Source of the DNA: an uncultured Alphaproteobacteria bacterium
GTDB taxonomy: Bacteria > Pseudomonadota > Alphaproteobacteria > RS24
Direction of reading: 5' to 3'
Length of the DNA stretch: 59,953 bases
NCBI GenBank assembly: GCA_938091085.1
Contig: CALKOC010000042.1
Span: 1-59,953, forward strand
In this document: piece by piece, positions 44,491 to 54,331 of the stretch
How positions within the stretch are numbered: position 1 is the first letter of the stretch
How the letters are laid out: every line of letters starts with the position of its first letter
Notes under the pieces: generated by a model
The model's database searches: none
What the model was told of the DNA's origin: nothing
Seen by the model: only the letters and a program-made list of their open reading frames with translations
Position numbers and translations under genes: made by a program

Positions 44491-47028
44491 ATGACAAATT
44501 TAAAACAAATAAATTCCAGCTTAGCCGCTTTTGCTTTGCTGGCATCTTTTCCGGCTCTTACCAATGCTCAGGATATTGACGAAATTCAGGTCATAGGGGT
44601 TTTTATTCCCGATGAAAAACGTAATACCTCCGAGATTTCCAATGTTCTGGAAGCTGAGGACTTTTCACTCGCAGGTGACTCCGATATAGCCGTTGCTTTG
44701 ACAAGACTCCCGGGTCTTTCACCGGATACGACAGGTAAATATGTTGTCGTCAGAGGTTTGATAGAAAGATATACATCCACCCTTCTAAACGGCACGCAAT
44801 TGCCATCACCTGACCCTTTGAAAACGGCTGTTCCGCTTGATATTTTCCCGACAAGTATTATCGGAAATGTTCTTGTCCAGAAAACATATTCTGCTGAATA
44901 CCCTGGCGCTTTCGGTGGCGGTGTTATTGACCTTCGGACAAAAAGTGTTCCAGATGAACCGTTTTTAAACATAAGCTTATCAACGGGTTATAATACAGAA
45001 TCGACCTTAGAAGACGGGCTTTCCTATTATGGCAGTGATCGTGACTGGTTGACTTTTGATGATGGTCATAGAGAACTTCCAAGCATATTCAGAAATGATT
45101 ATCAGCTTACCAGTCAGACACCTGCGTCTTTAGAGCAATATGGTGAAGCAATTCCTAATATTTGGTCTATAGATTTTGATGAAAATCATCCTGATGTTTC
45201 GGCCAAAATTTCCGGTGGTACTAACCGTGATACAGATAATGGAAGAATTGGTGTAATTTTCGCTCTCGATTATTCCAGTGAATTTCGAAATCAATTTGGC
45301 GAACAATATTCCTATTCTGCAACCGATGACGGTCTGGTAATTCAACAAAACTTTTCCAACAGTGTCTGTAAAGGCCAAAATGTTAGTACCGAATATTGCG
45401 GCTTTAACACAACCTCATGGAATACAAATTTGAATGGTCTGTTGTCTGTTGGCTGGGAAATCGACGCGAATAGTGAGATCAAATATACCGGTGTGCTTCT
45501 TAGATCGAGCCAGAAGCAGGTACAGATAAAGGGCGGGTCTACCGACTCCAATGATCTTGAAAATACGACACGTTTGGATTGGAAAGAGCGTGAAGTTATC
45601 TCCAATGCGGTATCGGGTGAACATACCTTTGATCTCATCGATTCTGGTGAAACAATGCTTGATTGGTCGTTCAATATAACCAACGCTTCTCGCGATGTTC
45701 CATTACGTCGTCAGTATAAATATTTCTACGATGACGGCCCTGGTGCTTTTCGTATCAGCACTCGGACAGATGGTAATCTGACCGAATATGGTTATATGGA
45801 AGATGAGTCCCGCGACTTTGTTGTTAATCTTACGCAGGCCACAAATCTGTTTGGTTTTGAAACGGACATTAAAGTCGGTGCGGCTTATAACGAAAAAGAG
45901 CGTTCAAGCTATTATCTGACTTACCACTATAATATGGGCCAGGTTACGAACCGTGAATTGTTGTTCCGTGTTCCTGAAGTAATTTTTGGTTCAGTCAATA
46001 TCGACCCAAATGGGATTTATTTACAGTCTTTAACACGTGCTGCCGACAGTTTCTCTGCTGATTTTAAGAATGACCAAGCCTATTGGCAAATCGACACGCG
46101 TTTGACAGATACTATCCGCATATCATCCGGCTATCGTTATGAAGACAGCGAGCAATTGGTGCGTGCGACTGATCGGTCTACGCTCACACCTATTCTCGTT
46201 ACACAGCAGATTGAGTCTTTCCTGCCGTCAGCAACTCTTACTTGGGAATTTGCAGACAATATGCAATTGCGCTTTGGTTATTCGGAAACTATTAACCGTC
46301 CTGATAGCCGTGAGTTATCTCCTGCCCGTTTCATTCGTGAAGATGGCCGGACGGAAGAAGGTAATCCAAATTTACAATTTGCTGAGATCAAGAACTACGA
46401 TATTCGCTATGAGTGGTACTTTGGTGATAGTGATTCTATGACTGTTGGTGTGTTCTACAAGGACATCACAAATCCAATCGAATACTCCATCGCTTCTATC
46501 GGCGGTGAAGGTCAGCTTGATACAGTGGCAAATGCCGATGAGGCTGAGCTTACAGGTATTGAAGTCGAGATAGAAAAGCAACTTGGCAAATATATGAGTC
46601 GCGATTTATTCGTAAAAGCCAATGCGACATATATTGACTCAGAAGTGACACGTAGCGCTGCTAATTTTGGTGAGGTAACAAATCTCGTGGGTCCGATGCA
46701 GGGCCAGTCTGAGATACTTGCCAATATTCAGTTTGGCTTTGAGAATATTGAGCATAACGAATTCTTTAACGTTGTTCTTAATTATGTTGATGAACGGATT
46801 TACCGCTTAGGTACCAACTCACGTCCTGATCTTATAGAGAAGCCGCCTTTCGAACTCAATCTGGTTTATAGCCGCGATATCACTACAGCTTACGAACGCC
46901 CTGTTGGTTTGTCTGTAAAGGTCAAGAATCTTCTGGACGAAGGCGCCGAGAGGCTTCAGGGTTCAGAGATAGCTGAAGCCTATGATATTGGCACAACTGT
47001 TTCTATTGGTCTGAGTTACTCATTTTGA
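44491..47028 (+). CDS. TonB-dependent outer-membrane receptor
   Basis: An 845-residue receptor. Signal peptide to about residue 26 (ALTNAQ), then a TonB-box-like DEIQVIG. The plug domain follows (residues about 40-160: VVVRGLIERYTSTLLNGTQL, PGAFGGGVIDLRTKSVP). A 22-strand barrel ends in a C-terminal aromatic (SIGLSYSF). It should import a bound ligand with TonB energy. No siderophore gene is near; the phosphate-linked neighbours suggest a phosphorus-containing ligand, or iron/Ca complexes, as inference. ATG 44491 is chosen; an upstream in-frame start at 44383 overlaps the lipoprotein gene. Confidence 0.92.
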   Translation: MTNLKQINSSLAAFALLASFPALTNAQDIDEIQVIGVFIPDEKRNTSEISNVLEAEDFSLAGDSDIAVALTRLPGLSPDTTGKYVVVRGLIERYTSTLLNGTQLPSPDPLKTAVPLDIFPTSIIGNVLVQKTYSAEYPGAFGGGVIDLRTKSVPDEPFLNISLSTGYNTESTLEDGLSYYGSDRDWLTFDDGHRELPSIFRNDYQLTSQTPASLEQYGEAIPNIWSIDFDENHPDVSAKISGGTNRDTDNGRIGVIFALDYSSEFRNQFGEQYSYSATDDGLVIQQNFSNSVCKGQNVSTEYCGFNTTSWNTNLNGLLSVGWEIDANSEIKYTGVLLRSSQKQVQIKGGSTDSNDLENTTRLDWKEREVISNAVSGEHTFDLIDSGETMLDWSFNITNASRDVPLRRQYKYFYDDGPGAFRISTRTDGNLTEYGYMEDESRDFVVNLTQATNLFGFETDIKVGAAYNEKERSSYYLTYHYNMGQVTNRELLFRVPEVIFGSVNIDPNGIYLQSLTRAADSFSADFKNDQAYWQIDTRLTDTIRISSGYRYEDSEQLVRATDRSTLTPILVTQQIESFLPSATLTWEFADNMQLRFGYSETINRPDSRELSPARFIREDGRTEEGNPNLQFAEIKNYDIRYEWYFGDSDSMTVGVFYKDITNPIEYSIASIGGEGQLDTVANADEAELTGIEVEIEKQLGKYMSRDLFVKANATYIDSEVTRSAANFGEVTNLVGPMQGQSEILANIQFGFENIEHNEFFNVVLNYVDERIYRLGTNSRPDLIEKPPFELNLVYSRDITTAYERPVGLSVKVKNLLDEGAERLQGSEIAEAYDIGTTVSIGLSYSF

Positions 47029-47053
47029 TATTTGGTTAGGATATTTTCAAAAT

Positions 47054-47884
47054 ATGAACGCCACCGAAGCAACACCGACAAAGTTGATAGTCAATAGCCT
47101 AGAACTTTTCCTCGTTGTCTCGGCGGCGCTTCTTTTTTCGCATTATGTAGCGACGTTTCTAGATGACAAAGGTAAGCTAAGCATTTCGACCTATCAAAAT
47201 CCTATCAAAGAAGATGTTCTACAATTCTCACAATCTTATGAATTTAAAAATTTGTTTTTTCCCGACCTAGTTATCGGCGAGGACACACCAGAGATTGTGC
47301 GTGCCGCCGAGTCAAGTTTGGATATCAAATTATTCGGTCTTCGTGCAGACGGCAATGGCATCGGGAGCGTAATTTACAAAATTGGTGGTCAGGAACAACA
47401 AAATGTGCGTGTCGGTGAACAAATGGCCGATAAGATAAAATTACTAGCCGTCTATAATGACCGTATAGAAATTAATAATAATGGGAGTTTTGAAACGGTT
47501 TCGTTTGGCAAGGTAAGTTCTCGTTTACTTGGCATGATGGACAGTCCTCCCCAAGCAACGCAAAAAGAAAGCAATGATAAAATTGCCAAAGAACAACCTT
47601 CCTTTTTGACTGCCAGCTATTTCAAATCTATCAAAAACGAGAATGGAGACATGGCAGGTTTTGTTATTCTTCCTGAATATTCGTTTTTGCTGTCCGGCAC
47701 AGCCTTTTTACCAGATGATATAATCATGGAAATCAATGGTGAACGTGTCCACAATTATGAAAATCTGTCCGAAGCTCTTGAAGGGATCCGTTTCGGGCAG
47801 AAAGTTAATATGACGATTGAGCGGCGCGGGAACAAAGAAAGCATGTCATTTATGGTCCCAGCACCAAGCATTGCAAACCGTTAA
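47054..47884 (+). CDS. gspC: T2SS inner-membrane protein GspC
   Basis: A 276-residue bitopic protein. One transmembrane helix (about residues 12-30) is followed by the homology region (about 88-150: LFGLRADGNGIGSVIYKIGG) that contacts the secretin GspD. A PDZ-like C-terminal domain (about 195-275: AFLPDDIIMEINGERV) is used in substrate selection. It is 25 bp after the receptor gene, so it belongs to operon 1 and is split from gspD by a PHO-box promoter. Confidence 0.88.
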   Translation: MNATEATPTKLIVNSLELFLVVSAALLFSHYVATFLDDKGKLSISTYQNPIKEDVLQFSQSYEFKNLFFPDLVIGEDTPEIVRAAESSLDIKLFGLRADGNGIGSVIYKIGGQEQQNVRVGEQMADKIKLLAVYNDRIEINNNGSFETVSFGKVSSRLLGMMDSPPQATQKESNDKIAKEQPSFLTASYFKSIKNENGDMAGFVILPEYSFLLSGTAFLPDDIIMEINGERVHNYENLSEALEGIRFGQKVNMTIERRGNKESMSFMVPAPSIANR

Positions 47885-47930
47885 AATCATATTGGTACGT
47901 TAATTTCCACCATTCACAATAAATGTTAAT

Positions 47931-47959
47931 CTGTCATATGATTGTCACAAAACTGTCAT
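47931..47959 (+). promoter_or_regulatory. PHO box, operon 2 (T2SS core)
   Basis: CTGTCAT (47931), TTGTCAC (47942) and CTGTCAT (47953) are three direct repeats at an exact 11-bp period. Two are perfect PhoB half-sites and the third has consensus variation seen in known boxes. A -10-like TTTACT (47970-47975) follows by 10 bp. It is in the 197-bp gap between gspC and gspD. Confidence 0.85.
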
Positions 47960-48081
47960 GAATAAGTATTTTACTCTTTATGGTTAGGTCGTTTATTGGA
48001 TTCAGATCTTAATAATTAATAGTGGTCATTTGTCACCAAGTTGTTTCTAGAAATTACAATAAGTAAAAGGATTTGGTGCTC

Positions 48082-50013
48082 ATGAAAATTTTATTCGTTT
48101 TGTTGTTTACACTTATATCGTTTACCACAAACGCACAAATTTCTGGGGGGCTGAATTATAAGGATGCTGATTTACGAGAATTCATCGAAGACGTTGCCCT
48201 TGCCACGCGTAAAACATTCATTATCGACCCTGGCGTTTCAGGCAAAGTAAACCTTATTTCTAGTCAGAATGTTGACTCAGAATTACTTTTTGAGATTTTC
48301 CTTTCAGTATTGAAGGTCAATGGTTATGCCGCTACGTCCACTGTGAATGGCGGCTATAAGATTATACCTGTGGATGCTGCTTTTAAAGATAGCGTGGAGG
48401 GGGATGCGAAGGGTGATCGTATTGCCACGAAAGTTTTTTTTCTGCGATATACCGATCCTGTAAAAGTTCTTGGGGTGGTCCAGCAATACGTTAATCCGAA
48501 AGGATTAAGTTTCGCGCGTGAGGGATTGCAAGCAGTTGTTGTCTCTGATTACGCGCATAATTTACGTCGTATAGAGTCAGTTATCTCCGAGATTGATGTC
48601 GATAATTCCGTTGTTAAGATTGTTAAGTTGAAAAATACTTCTGCACGCGAAATGGCAGATGTTGCCCGTCAGATAGCCAGCGAGAATTCTAATAATCAAT
48701 CGAGTTATCAATCAGTTCAAGCAATACCTATAATTGCAAGTAACTCCTTGATATTAAAGGGTCAATCACAGACAGTGGAGAGATATTCTCCTATCATTGA
48801 AAAGATCGATCTTGAAAATGCATCAAACGGTTCGCTAAAAGTTGTGAAACTGAAATATGCAAATTCTGAAACCCTGTTGCCGACTTTACAAGCTCTTTCA
48901 GACAGCATAGCTGCTCCTGATGCAGGAGCAAATAAATTCTCGGCAGAAAAAATTATAATCTCAAATTACGTTGAGGCTAATGCAATTATCATTAAGGCTA
49001 GTGCTGACGCCCAAAAGAAAATTATTGATTTAATTTACTCTCTCGATACACCGCGCGCGCAGGTGCTTGTCGAAGCAATCATTGTCGAAGTTTCCAATAA
49101 TGCGGCCAAGTCACTTGGCGTGCAATATGTTCTCGCCGGGGGCGAAGACAGTAAAGTACCTTTTACAGTTTCTAATTACAGTAATACATCACCGAATATT
49201 CTTGCTGCGACTGGAGCGCTGGTACTGGATAATACTTCTGACAATAGCAGTTCAGAGTCGGCTGATAATCTCTCAGGCATTTTACGCTCAGCCGCAATTG
49301 ACAGCATGCTTGGTATTAATGGACTAGCTGTAGGTGCAGCCGGCACACGTAGTGATGGCGGTATTTTTGGTGTAATTCTTAATGCGCTTTCTGGCGATGT
49401 GAAAAGTAATATCCTATCCACGCCGTCGATTATGACTTTGGATAATGAGCCTGCTAAATTCATTGTTGGTCAGGAAATTCCCATCACGACGGGTGAGGCG
49501 CTTGGGTCTTCCAATGCTAATCCATTCCGTACGATAGACCGTAAAAATATCGGGGTGCAGTTGGAGGTTGTTCCTCAAATTAATGAAGGCGATGAAATCC
49601 GCCTTAAAATTAGGCAGGAGGTTTCCTCTGTCTCCGGTCCTATAGCAACGACCTCGACTGAGTTGATAACAAATAAACGAGAAATGGAAACCACCGTCAG
49701 GGTTGGCGATGGAGAAATAATTGTGCTTGGTGGTCTTATCCAGCAGGACGAGACCATATCAGTCGACAAAATACCTCTGCTCGGAAGTATTCCTGTACTT
49801 GGCAAAGCTTTCAGTTCGGAGCAAAAATCAAAATCTAACACTAATCTTATGGTTTTCCTGCGCCCAACAATCGTAAGAACAACAGAAGATGCTCGTGCAG
49901 TGACGGAACTTAAATATGGTTATATTTCGGATAGCCAGAAAAAAGCCAAAACAAAACTCTCCCTGGATGACATGATGCAAGATGTCGTGGGCGTCACCTC
50001 GGAACAGGAGTAA
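48082..50013 (+). CDS. gspD: T2SS outer-membrane secretin GspD
   Basis: A 643-residue secretin. Signal peptide to about residue 18 (TNAQ), N0 domain (LNYKDADLREFIEDVALAT), N1-N3 repeats (about 110-330) and the C-terminal secretin domain (about 340-610) with VPLLGSIPVLGKAFSS and the closing NLMVFLRPTIV. It forms the outer-membrane channel of the secretion system. The C-terminal tail after the barrel is short (about 40 residues), where a pilotin could bind. ATG 48082 is 11 bases after AAAAGG. First gene of operon 2. Confidence 0.94.
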   Translation: MKILFVLLFTLISFTTNAQISGGLNYKDADLREFIEDVALATRKTFIIDPGVSGKVNLISSQNVDSELLFEIFLSVLKVNGYAATSTVNGGYKIIPVDAAFKDSVEGDAKGDRIATKVFFLRYTDPVKVLGVVQQYVNPKGLSFAREGLQAVVVSDYAHNLRRIESVISEIDVDNSVVKIVKLKNTSAREMADVARQIASENSNNQSSYQSVQAIPIIASNSLILKGQSQTVERYSPIIEKIDLENASNGSLKVVKLKYANSETLLPTLQALSDSIAAPDAGANKFSAEKIIISNYVEANAIIIKASADAQKKIIDLIYSLDTPRAQVLVEAIIVEVSNNAAKSLGVQYVLAGGEDSKVPFTVSNYSNTSPNILAATGALVLDNTSDNSSSESADNLSGILRSAAIDSMLGINGLAVGAAGTRSDGGIFGVILNALSGDVKSNILSTPSIMTLDNEPAKFIVGQEIPITTGEALGSSNANPFRTIDRKNIGVQLEVVPQINEGDEIRLKIRQEVSSVSGPIATTSTELITNKREMETTVRVGDGEIIVLGGLIQQDETISVDKIPLLGSIPVLGKAFSSEQKSKSNTNLMVFLRPTIVRTTEDARAVTELKYGYISDSQKKAKTKLSLDDMMQDVVGVTSEQE

Positions 50014-50021
50014 CCCTCCAC

Positions 50022-51542
50022 ATGGCAGGATCTTCACAGATTATCTCCACTGCAGAGGCAGAACGTTTTTCTGAGATGTTACCTTATGCTTTTGCCAGGG
50101 ATTATGGGTTGGCTCTATCATCTGAAAAAAAAGGTTTTTGCCTGAACCTGTCACAAACCGTTGACCGGGGAATGATTGCCGAAGTGTTTCGGGCTTGTCG
50201 TGACGTCAATATAGTTAAGACACTTTCCGATGAAGATTTTGAAAGCCTACTTTCTACAATGTATGCGAGCCGCGGTATTGACGCCGAGGTTGATAGCTTA
50301 TCTGAGGCAAACGGGGACGACCTGGATAGTGTCTTGCAGGGTGTTGAGCGATCTGCTGACTTACTTGCTGGGGATGATGATGCGCCAGTTATCCGGCTTC
50401 TCAATAGCTTGTTTAGTGAAGCTGTGCGTGCCGGGGCGTCGGATATTCATCTTGAACCATTTGAGGACAAAGTTGCTGTCCGATTGCGCATAGACGGGCT
50501 TTTGACAGAAATCGCAGCATTATCAGCCAAATTGGCTCCCTATCTTGTTTCGCGTGTAAAAGTGATGGCGCGGTTAGATATTGCGGAAAAACGGGTTCCG
50601 CAAGATGGTCGCCTGTCTTTGACGCTTGGCGGCAAAAGCTATGATGTGCGGGTTTCTACATTACCAATCCGATATGGTGAACGCGTGGTAATGCGTCTTC
50701 TCGATAAGGATCAGGCATTTCTGAGTCTTAGTGATCTCGGCATGGCGGATAAAATATGTAAACGTTTTGAGAGCGCTTTATCAGAACCAAACGGAATTTT
50801 GTTGGTAACCGGACCGACTGGGGCGGGTAAAACCACAACTCTCTATGCTGCCTTGGGACTTTTGAACGACCAGTCGCGCAACATAATGACTGTTGAAGAC
50901 CCTATTGAATATGCATTGAAAGGGGTCAGCCAGACTCAGGTGAATAACAAAGTCGGTATGACATTTTTAAGTGGTTTGAGGTCTATTCTCCGTCAGGATC
51001 CGGATGTGGTGATGGTGGGAGAGATACGAGATGCCGAGACAGCCGAGATTGCCGTTCAAGCCAGTTTGACAGGGCATTTGGTTTTGTCCACCGTCCATAC
51101 CAATAGTGCGGCGGCTGCCATTACACGGCTAGTCGATATGGGTGTTGAGCCGTTTTTACTTGCCTCATCTGTTAAAGCTGTGCTGGCACAGCGACTGGTG
51201 CGGCAACTGTGTGGATTATGTAAGCAACCTTATCAAGCTTCCAAAGACACTGCGGCAAAGCTTGGACTGAAAAGCCGTCAGCTTAAGTTATATCGACCGA
51301 CTGGCTGTCTTGACTGCCAAAATACAGGTTATCGCGGCCGTGTCGGAATATATGAGCTCATTATGGTGAACGATGATATTCGTCGCATGATTCAGAATGG
51401 TGCCGGTGAATTGGATATCGAAGCACAGGCTATTGCCGAAGGTTTGCCTGTTCTTGCCGATAGCGGGCGTGAACTTGTATTGTCGGGTGAAACTACGCTT
51501 GAGGAAGTATTGCGGGTCTCTCGGCTCAAGGGGTCGGAATAA
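50022..51542 (+). CDS. gspE: T2SS ATPase GspE
   Basis: A 506-residue cytoplasmic AAA+ ATPase that drives pseudopilus assembly. Walker A is GPTGAGKTTT near residues 264-273, the Asp box and Walker B regions follow (TVEDPIEYAL, LRQDPDVVMVGEIRD), and the zinc domain has Cys397/Cys400 (CGLC) and Cys429/Cys432 (CLDC). An N-terminal domain for GspL contact is present but short. Eight bp after gspD, overlapping gspF by one base. Confidence 0.95.
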   Translation: MAGSSQIISTAEAERFSEMLPYAFARDYGLALSSEKKGFCLNLSQTVDRGMIAEVFRACRDVNIVKTLSDEDFESLLSTMYASRGIDAEVDSLSEANGDDLDSVLQGVERSADLLAGDDDAPVIRLLNSLFSEAVRAGASDIHLEPFEDKVAVRLRIDGLLTEIAALSAKLAPYLVSRVKVMARLDIAEKRVPQDGRLSLTLGGKSYDVRVSTLPIRYGERVVMRLLDKDQAFLSLSDLGMADKICKRFESALSEPNGILLVTGPTGAGKTTTLYAALGLLNDQSRNIMTVEDPIEYALKGVSQTQVNNKVGMTFLSGLRSILRQDPDVVMVGEIRDAETAEIAVQASLTGHLVLSTVHTNSAAAAITRLVDMGVEPFLLASSVKAVLAQRLVRQLCGLCKQPYQASKDTAAKLGLKSRQLKLYRPTGCLDCQNTGYRGRVGIYELIMVNDDIRRMIQNGAGELDIEAQAIAEGLPVLADSGRELVLSGETTLEEVLRVSRLKGSE

Positions 51543-52813
51543 TGCCAGCTTATCAATATGAGGCGCTGGATGCGCAAGGGAAAAAGAAAAAAGGTGTGAT
51601 TGCTGCTGATAGTTTGCGTGATGCAAGAAAACGCCTACAATCGAAAACATTATTTCCGGTCAGTCTAACTGAGGGCAGGCGCGCAGAAGCTTCTGATAGG
51701 TTAGCGCCGACGTCACTAACCTCACGTCTATCTTCACTTCTGTCTTCTCTGAGTTCAAATTCAACACGAAGCGCAAAAATATCGTCACGCGATCTTGCCA
51801 TGGTAACACGTCAAATGGCGACTATGGTTGGAGCAGGCTTGCCAGTAGATGAAACTTTGCAAGCTATTGCAGCGCAAAGTGAGAAACCGTTAATACGCGA
51901 TGTATTGACCAATATCCGCAGTCGTGTTGTCGAAGGGGAAAAACTCTCTGAAGCGATGAAAGTGGAAGCAACATCCTTTGATGATTTATATCGGGCGATG
52001 ATTGCCGCCGGTGAAGCGTCTGGTGATTTGGGCGGCATTCTGGCGCGGATTTCTGAATATTGCGACAAATCTGAAGATGTAAGAACCAAGGTGCAAGCGG
52101 CCATGGTTTACCCAGCGGTTTTGAGTGTAATCGCTACCGGTGTGCTTGTACTTCTCATGACATTTGTGGTGCCTAAAATTACCGTTCAATTTGAGTCCTT
52201 TAATGCTGAATTGCCCGCTTTGACTCGCTTTGTTATTGGCTTGTCAGACATCTTGACGCATCTTGGCCCTGCTTTTTTGCTGATTATCATTGCGGTTGGT
52301 ATTGGTTATACTGCCGCCATGAGACGCAAGCCTTTACGCCTGAAGGTGCATGGCTTCTGGCTCCAACTCCCTTTGGTCGGCAGATTATTGCGTGTCGTCG
52401 CTAGCGCACGGTTCGCCCGTACATTGGGGACGCTGGTTGAAGGCGGTAGTCCTGTGCCTGAGGCTATATTGGCTGCTCGTGAAACCCAGTCCAACGAAGT
52501 TGTCCGCGACGCTGTTGATGGTATTTATAAAGATGTCCGTGAAGGTAGCGCTCTCGCCAATGCATTCCGTAAAAGTGGGATTTTTGCGCCTTTACTGGTT
52601 TATATGGTGGCGATGGGCGAAAAAAGTGGCTCACTACCTCATATGCTAACAAAGACAGCAGACTATCTTGAAGGTGAGTTTGACGGGGTCACGCGCACCC
52701 TAATCAGTCTTCTTGAACCGGCTATTGTTGTTATTATGGGTCTTATGGTTGGCGTGATTGTCATGTCAATTATGTTACCGATTATGCGTCTAAACAGTCT
52801 TGTTTTATCTTAG
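51542..52813 (+). CDS. gspF: T2SS inner-membrane platform protein GspF
   Basis: A 423-residue polytopic protein with two related cytoplasmic domains (about residues 85-200 and 285-400) and three transmembrane helices (near 185-210, 235-255 and 395-420). Typical motifs are YQYEALDAQGKKKKGVI at the start and GEASGDLGGILARI. It is the rotor/platform of the pseudopilus. Coupled to gspE by TAATG. Confidence 0.94.
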   Translation: MPAYQYEALDAQGKKKKGVIAADSLRDARKRLQSKTLFPVSLTEGRRAEASDRLAPTSLTSRLSSLLSSLSSNSTRSAKISSRDLAMVTRQMATMVGAGLPVDETLQAIAAQSEKPLIRDVLTNIRSRVVEGEKLSEAMKVEATSFDDLYRAMIAAGEASGDLGGILARISEYCDKSEDVRTKVQAAMVYPAVLSVIATGVLVLLMTFVVPKITVQFESFNAELPALTRFVIGLSDILTHLGPAFLLIIIAVGIGYTAAMRRKPLRLKVHGFWLQLPLVGRLLRVVASARFARTLGTLVEGGSPVPEAILAARETQSNEVVRDAVDGIYKDVREGSALANAFRKSGIFAPLLVYMVAMGEKSGSLPHMLTKTADYLEGEFDGVTRTLISLLEPAIVVIMGLMVGVIVMSIMLPIMRLNSLVLS

Positions 52814-52824
52814 GGAAAGAAGAA

Positions 52825-53274
52825 ATGACCATACATTGCCACTCTCAACCTAATTTGAAAATACCCAAGGCTAATGGATTTTCCTTTATCGAACTTATGG
52901 TTGCAGTTGTGATTATGGGGCTTTTGACGTCCGTCGTGGTTTTGAATGTGCTGCCGAGCCAAAATCGCGCTATGGTCGAAAAGGCCCGCAGTGATGTGGC
53001 TCTGCTATCGCAGGCGATTGAAATGTATCGTATGGAGACCCTTCGATATCCAGCAATGGAAGATGGCTTGGATGTTCTGACCCGTGCCCCTGCTGGTGAT
53101 ACATTTCGCCAGGAAGGGTTTGTCAAATCCCTACCTAAAGATCCTTGGAATAATCCCTATCAATATCTTGTTCCTGGAGAATTCGGGCCTTATGACGTCT
53201 TCTCTTTTGGTGCTGACGGACGACTAGGTGGCACTGGATTGGACGCAGATATTGGCAACTGGCTGGACGAGTAA
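52825..53274 (+). CDS. gspG: T2SS major pseudopilin GspG
   Basis: A 149-residue prepilin. The processing site is after Gly18 (NG/FSFIELMVAVVI) with Glu at +5. The conserved calcium-binding region FGADGRLGGTGLDADIGNW is at the C-terminus, and KDPWNNPYQYLVPGE is diagnostic of GspG. It forms the body of the pseudopilus. Cleavage needs a GspO/PilD peptidase, which is not encoded here. Confidence 0.95.
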   Translation: MTIHCHSQPNLKIPKANGFSFIELMVAVVIMGLLTSVVVLNVLPSQNRAMVEKARSDVALLSQAIEMYRMETLRYPAMEDGLDVLTRAPAGDTFRQEGFVKSLPKDPWNNPYQYLVPGEFGPYDVFSFGADGRLGGTGLDADIGNWLDE

Positions 53275-53279
53275 TCATT

Positions 53280-53654
53280 ATGGCTGGCACTCCGACATCC
53301 GCGCAGGGCTTTTCTCTGCTCGAATTGCTGGTCGCCGTATCCATTCTGGCTCTTGCTGCTATCCCAATACTTGTCAATCAAAGCCAAAGCGTGCGTATGG
53401 CGTCACATATGCAGGAAAAAGTGTTGGCACATACAGTGGCTGAAAACATCATAGTATTGCTTTCGATTAAATCCGGCGTCAGTACTGGTATTTTGATGGG
53501 CGAACAGCGGCAAGGTGGCGCGGAATTTTTATGGCAGGCTGATATTTCTCGAACAACAGATGGTGGCCCTCTCATGATGTCAGTATCGGTGTCACGTCCT
53601 GGTAGTACGACAAAGCTGGCGCATCTGACGGGCTTTAGAGAGGCAGGACGATAA
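53280..53654 (+). CDS. gspI: T2SS minor pseudopilin GspI
   Basis: A 124-residue prepilin with cleavage after Gly10 (QG/FSLLELLVAVSILA) and Glu at +5. The following region VLAHTVAENIIVLLSI is typical of GspI rather than GspH. GspI starts the tip complex with J and K. No gspH lies between it and gspG (5-bp gap). Overlaps gspJ by one base. Confidence 0.82.
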   Translation: MAGTPTSAQGFSLLELLVAVSILALAAIPILVNQSQSVRMASHMQEKVLAHTVAENIIVLLSIKSGVSTGILMGEQRQGGAEFLWQADISRTTDGGPLMMSVSVSRPGSTTKLAHLTGFREAGR

Positions 53655-54331
53655 TGTCGGAAAAAGGCTTCAGTCTTGTTGAGACGCTTTTGGCTATGTT
53701 TCTGTTATCTCTTGTGTCGATGACAGCTCTGGTCATGTTGAATGGTTATTTTCGTGGTTCGGCGGCGATTGGAACGGCAAGTTCACACCTTTCACAAATG
53801 ATGTCAGCGCGTGAACAACTTGCAGATGATTTGCTCCATGCTGTAATACGCCCTTCTGGTGAGGCTGAGATGCCGGTTATATTTTATGGTGATATACGCG
53901 ACTCTTGTTTTTTACGTCTGACGCGTCGGGCGGGATCAACAGCGATTTATGATTCGCGCGGGACGGATATTGAGTCTGTTCGCTATTGTTTGGAAAATGG
54001 GAGGTTGATACGTCAAGCTTATACCCGCCCTGATGCAGTGCGCAATACCCCCAAGCGGCACTACAGTCTTATTGACAATTTAGAGACGGTGGAAATTAGA
54101 TTTCTTGTAAATAATGCTTGGGTGCGCGAGTGGCGAATTGCAACGCAAAATGCTTATAGCCAAATAGATATTGGACTACTTAACCCCGGAGAGGTCAACG
54201 GCATAAGCACAGATGATTTGCCTAGTCTTGTAGAAGTGAGTTGGGTGGTAACAGATAATGGCGTCTCGCGGGACTATGTGCATTATTTCCGTACCGGTCA
54301 GAGTCCCGCAAGAAGTCCCGGAGGTGCATGA
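53654..54331 (+). CDS. gspJ: T2SS minor pseudopilin GspJ
   Basis: A 225-residue prepilin with an early cleavage site (KG/FSLVETLLAMFL, Glu at +5) and the GspJ-type C-terminal domain (VEIRFLVNNAWVREWR, LPSLVEVSWVV). Part of the I-J-K tip complex. Coupled to gspI by TAATG and to gspK by ATGA. Confidence 0.88.
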   Translation: MSEKGFSLVETLLAMFLLSLVSMTALVMLNGYFRGSAAIGTASSHLSQMMSAREQLADDLLHAVIRPSGEAEMPVIFYGDIRDSCFLRLTRRAGSTAIYDSRGTDIESVRYCLENGRLIRQAYTRPDAVRNTPKRHYSLIDNLETVEIRFLVNNAWVREWRIATQNAYSQIDIGLLNPGEVNGISTDDLPSLVEVSWVVTDNGVSRDYVHYFRTGQSPARSPGGA

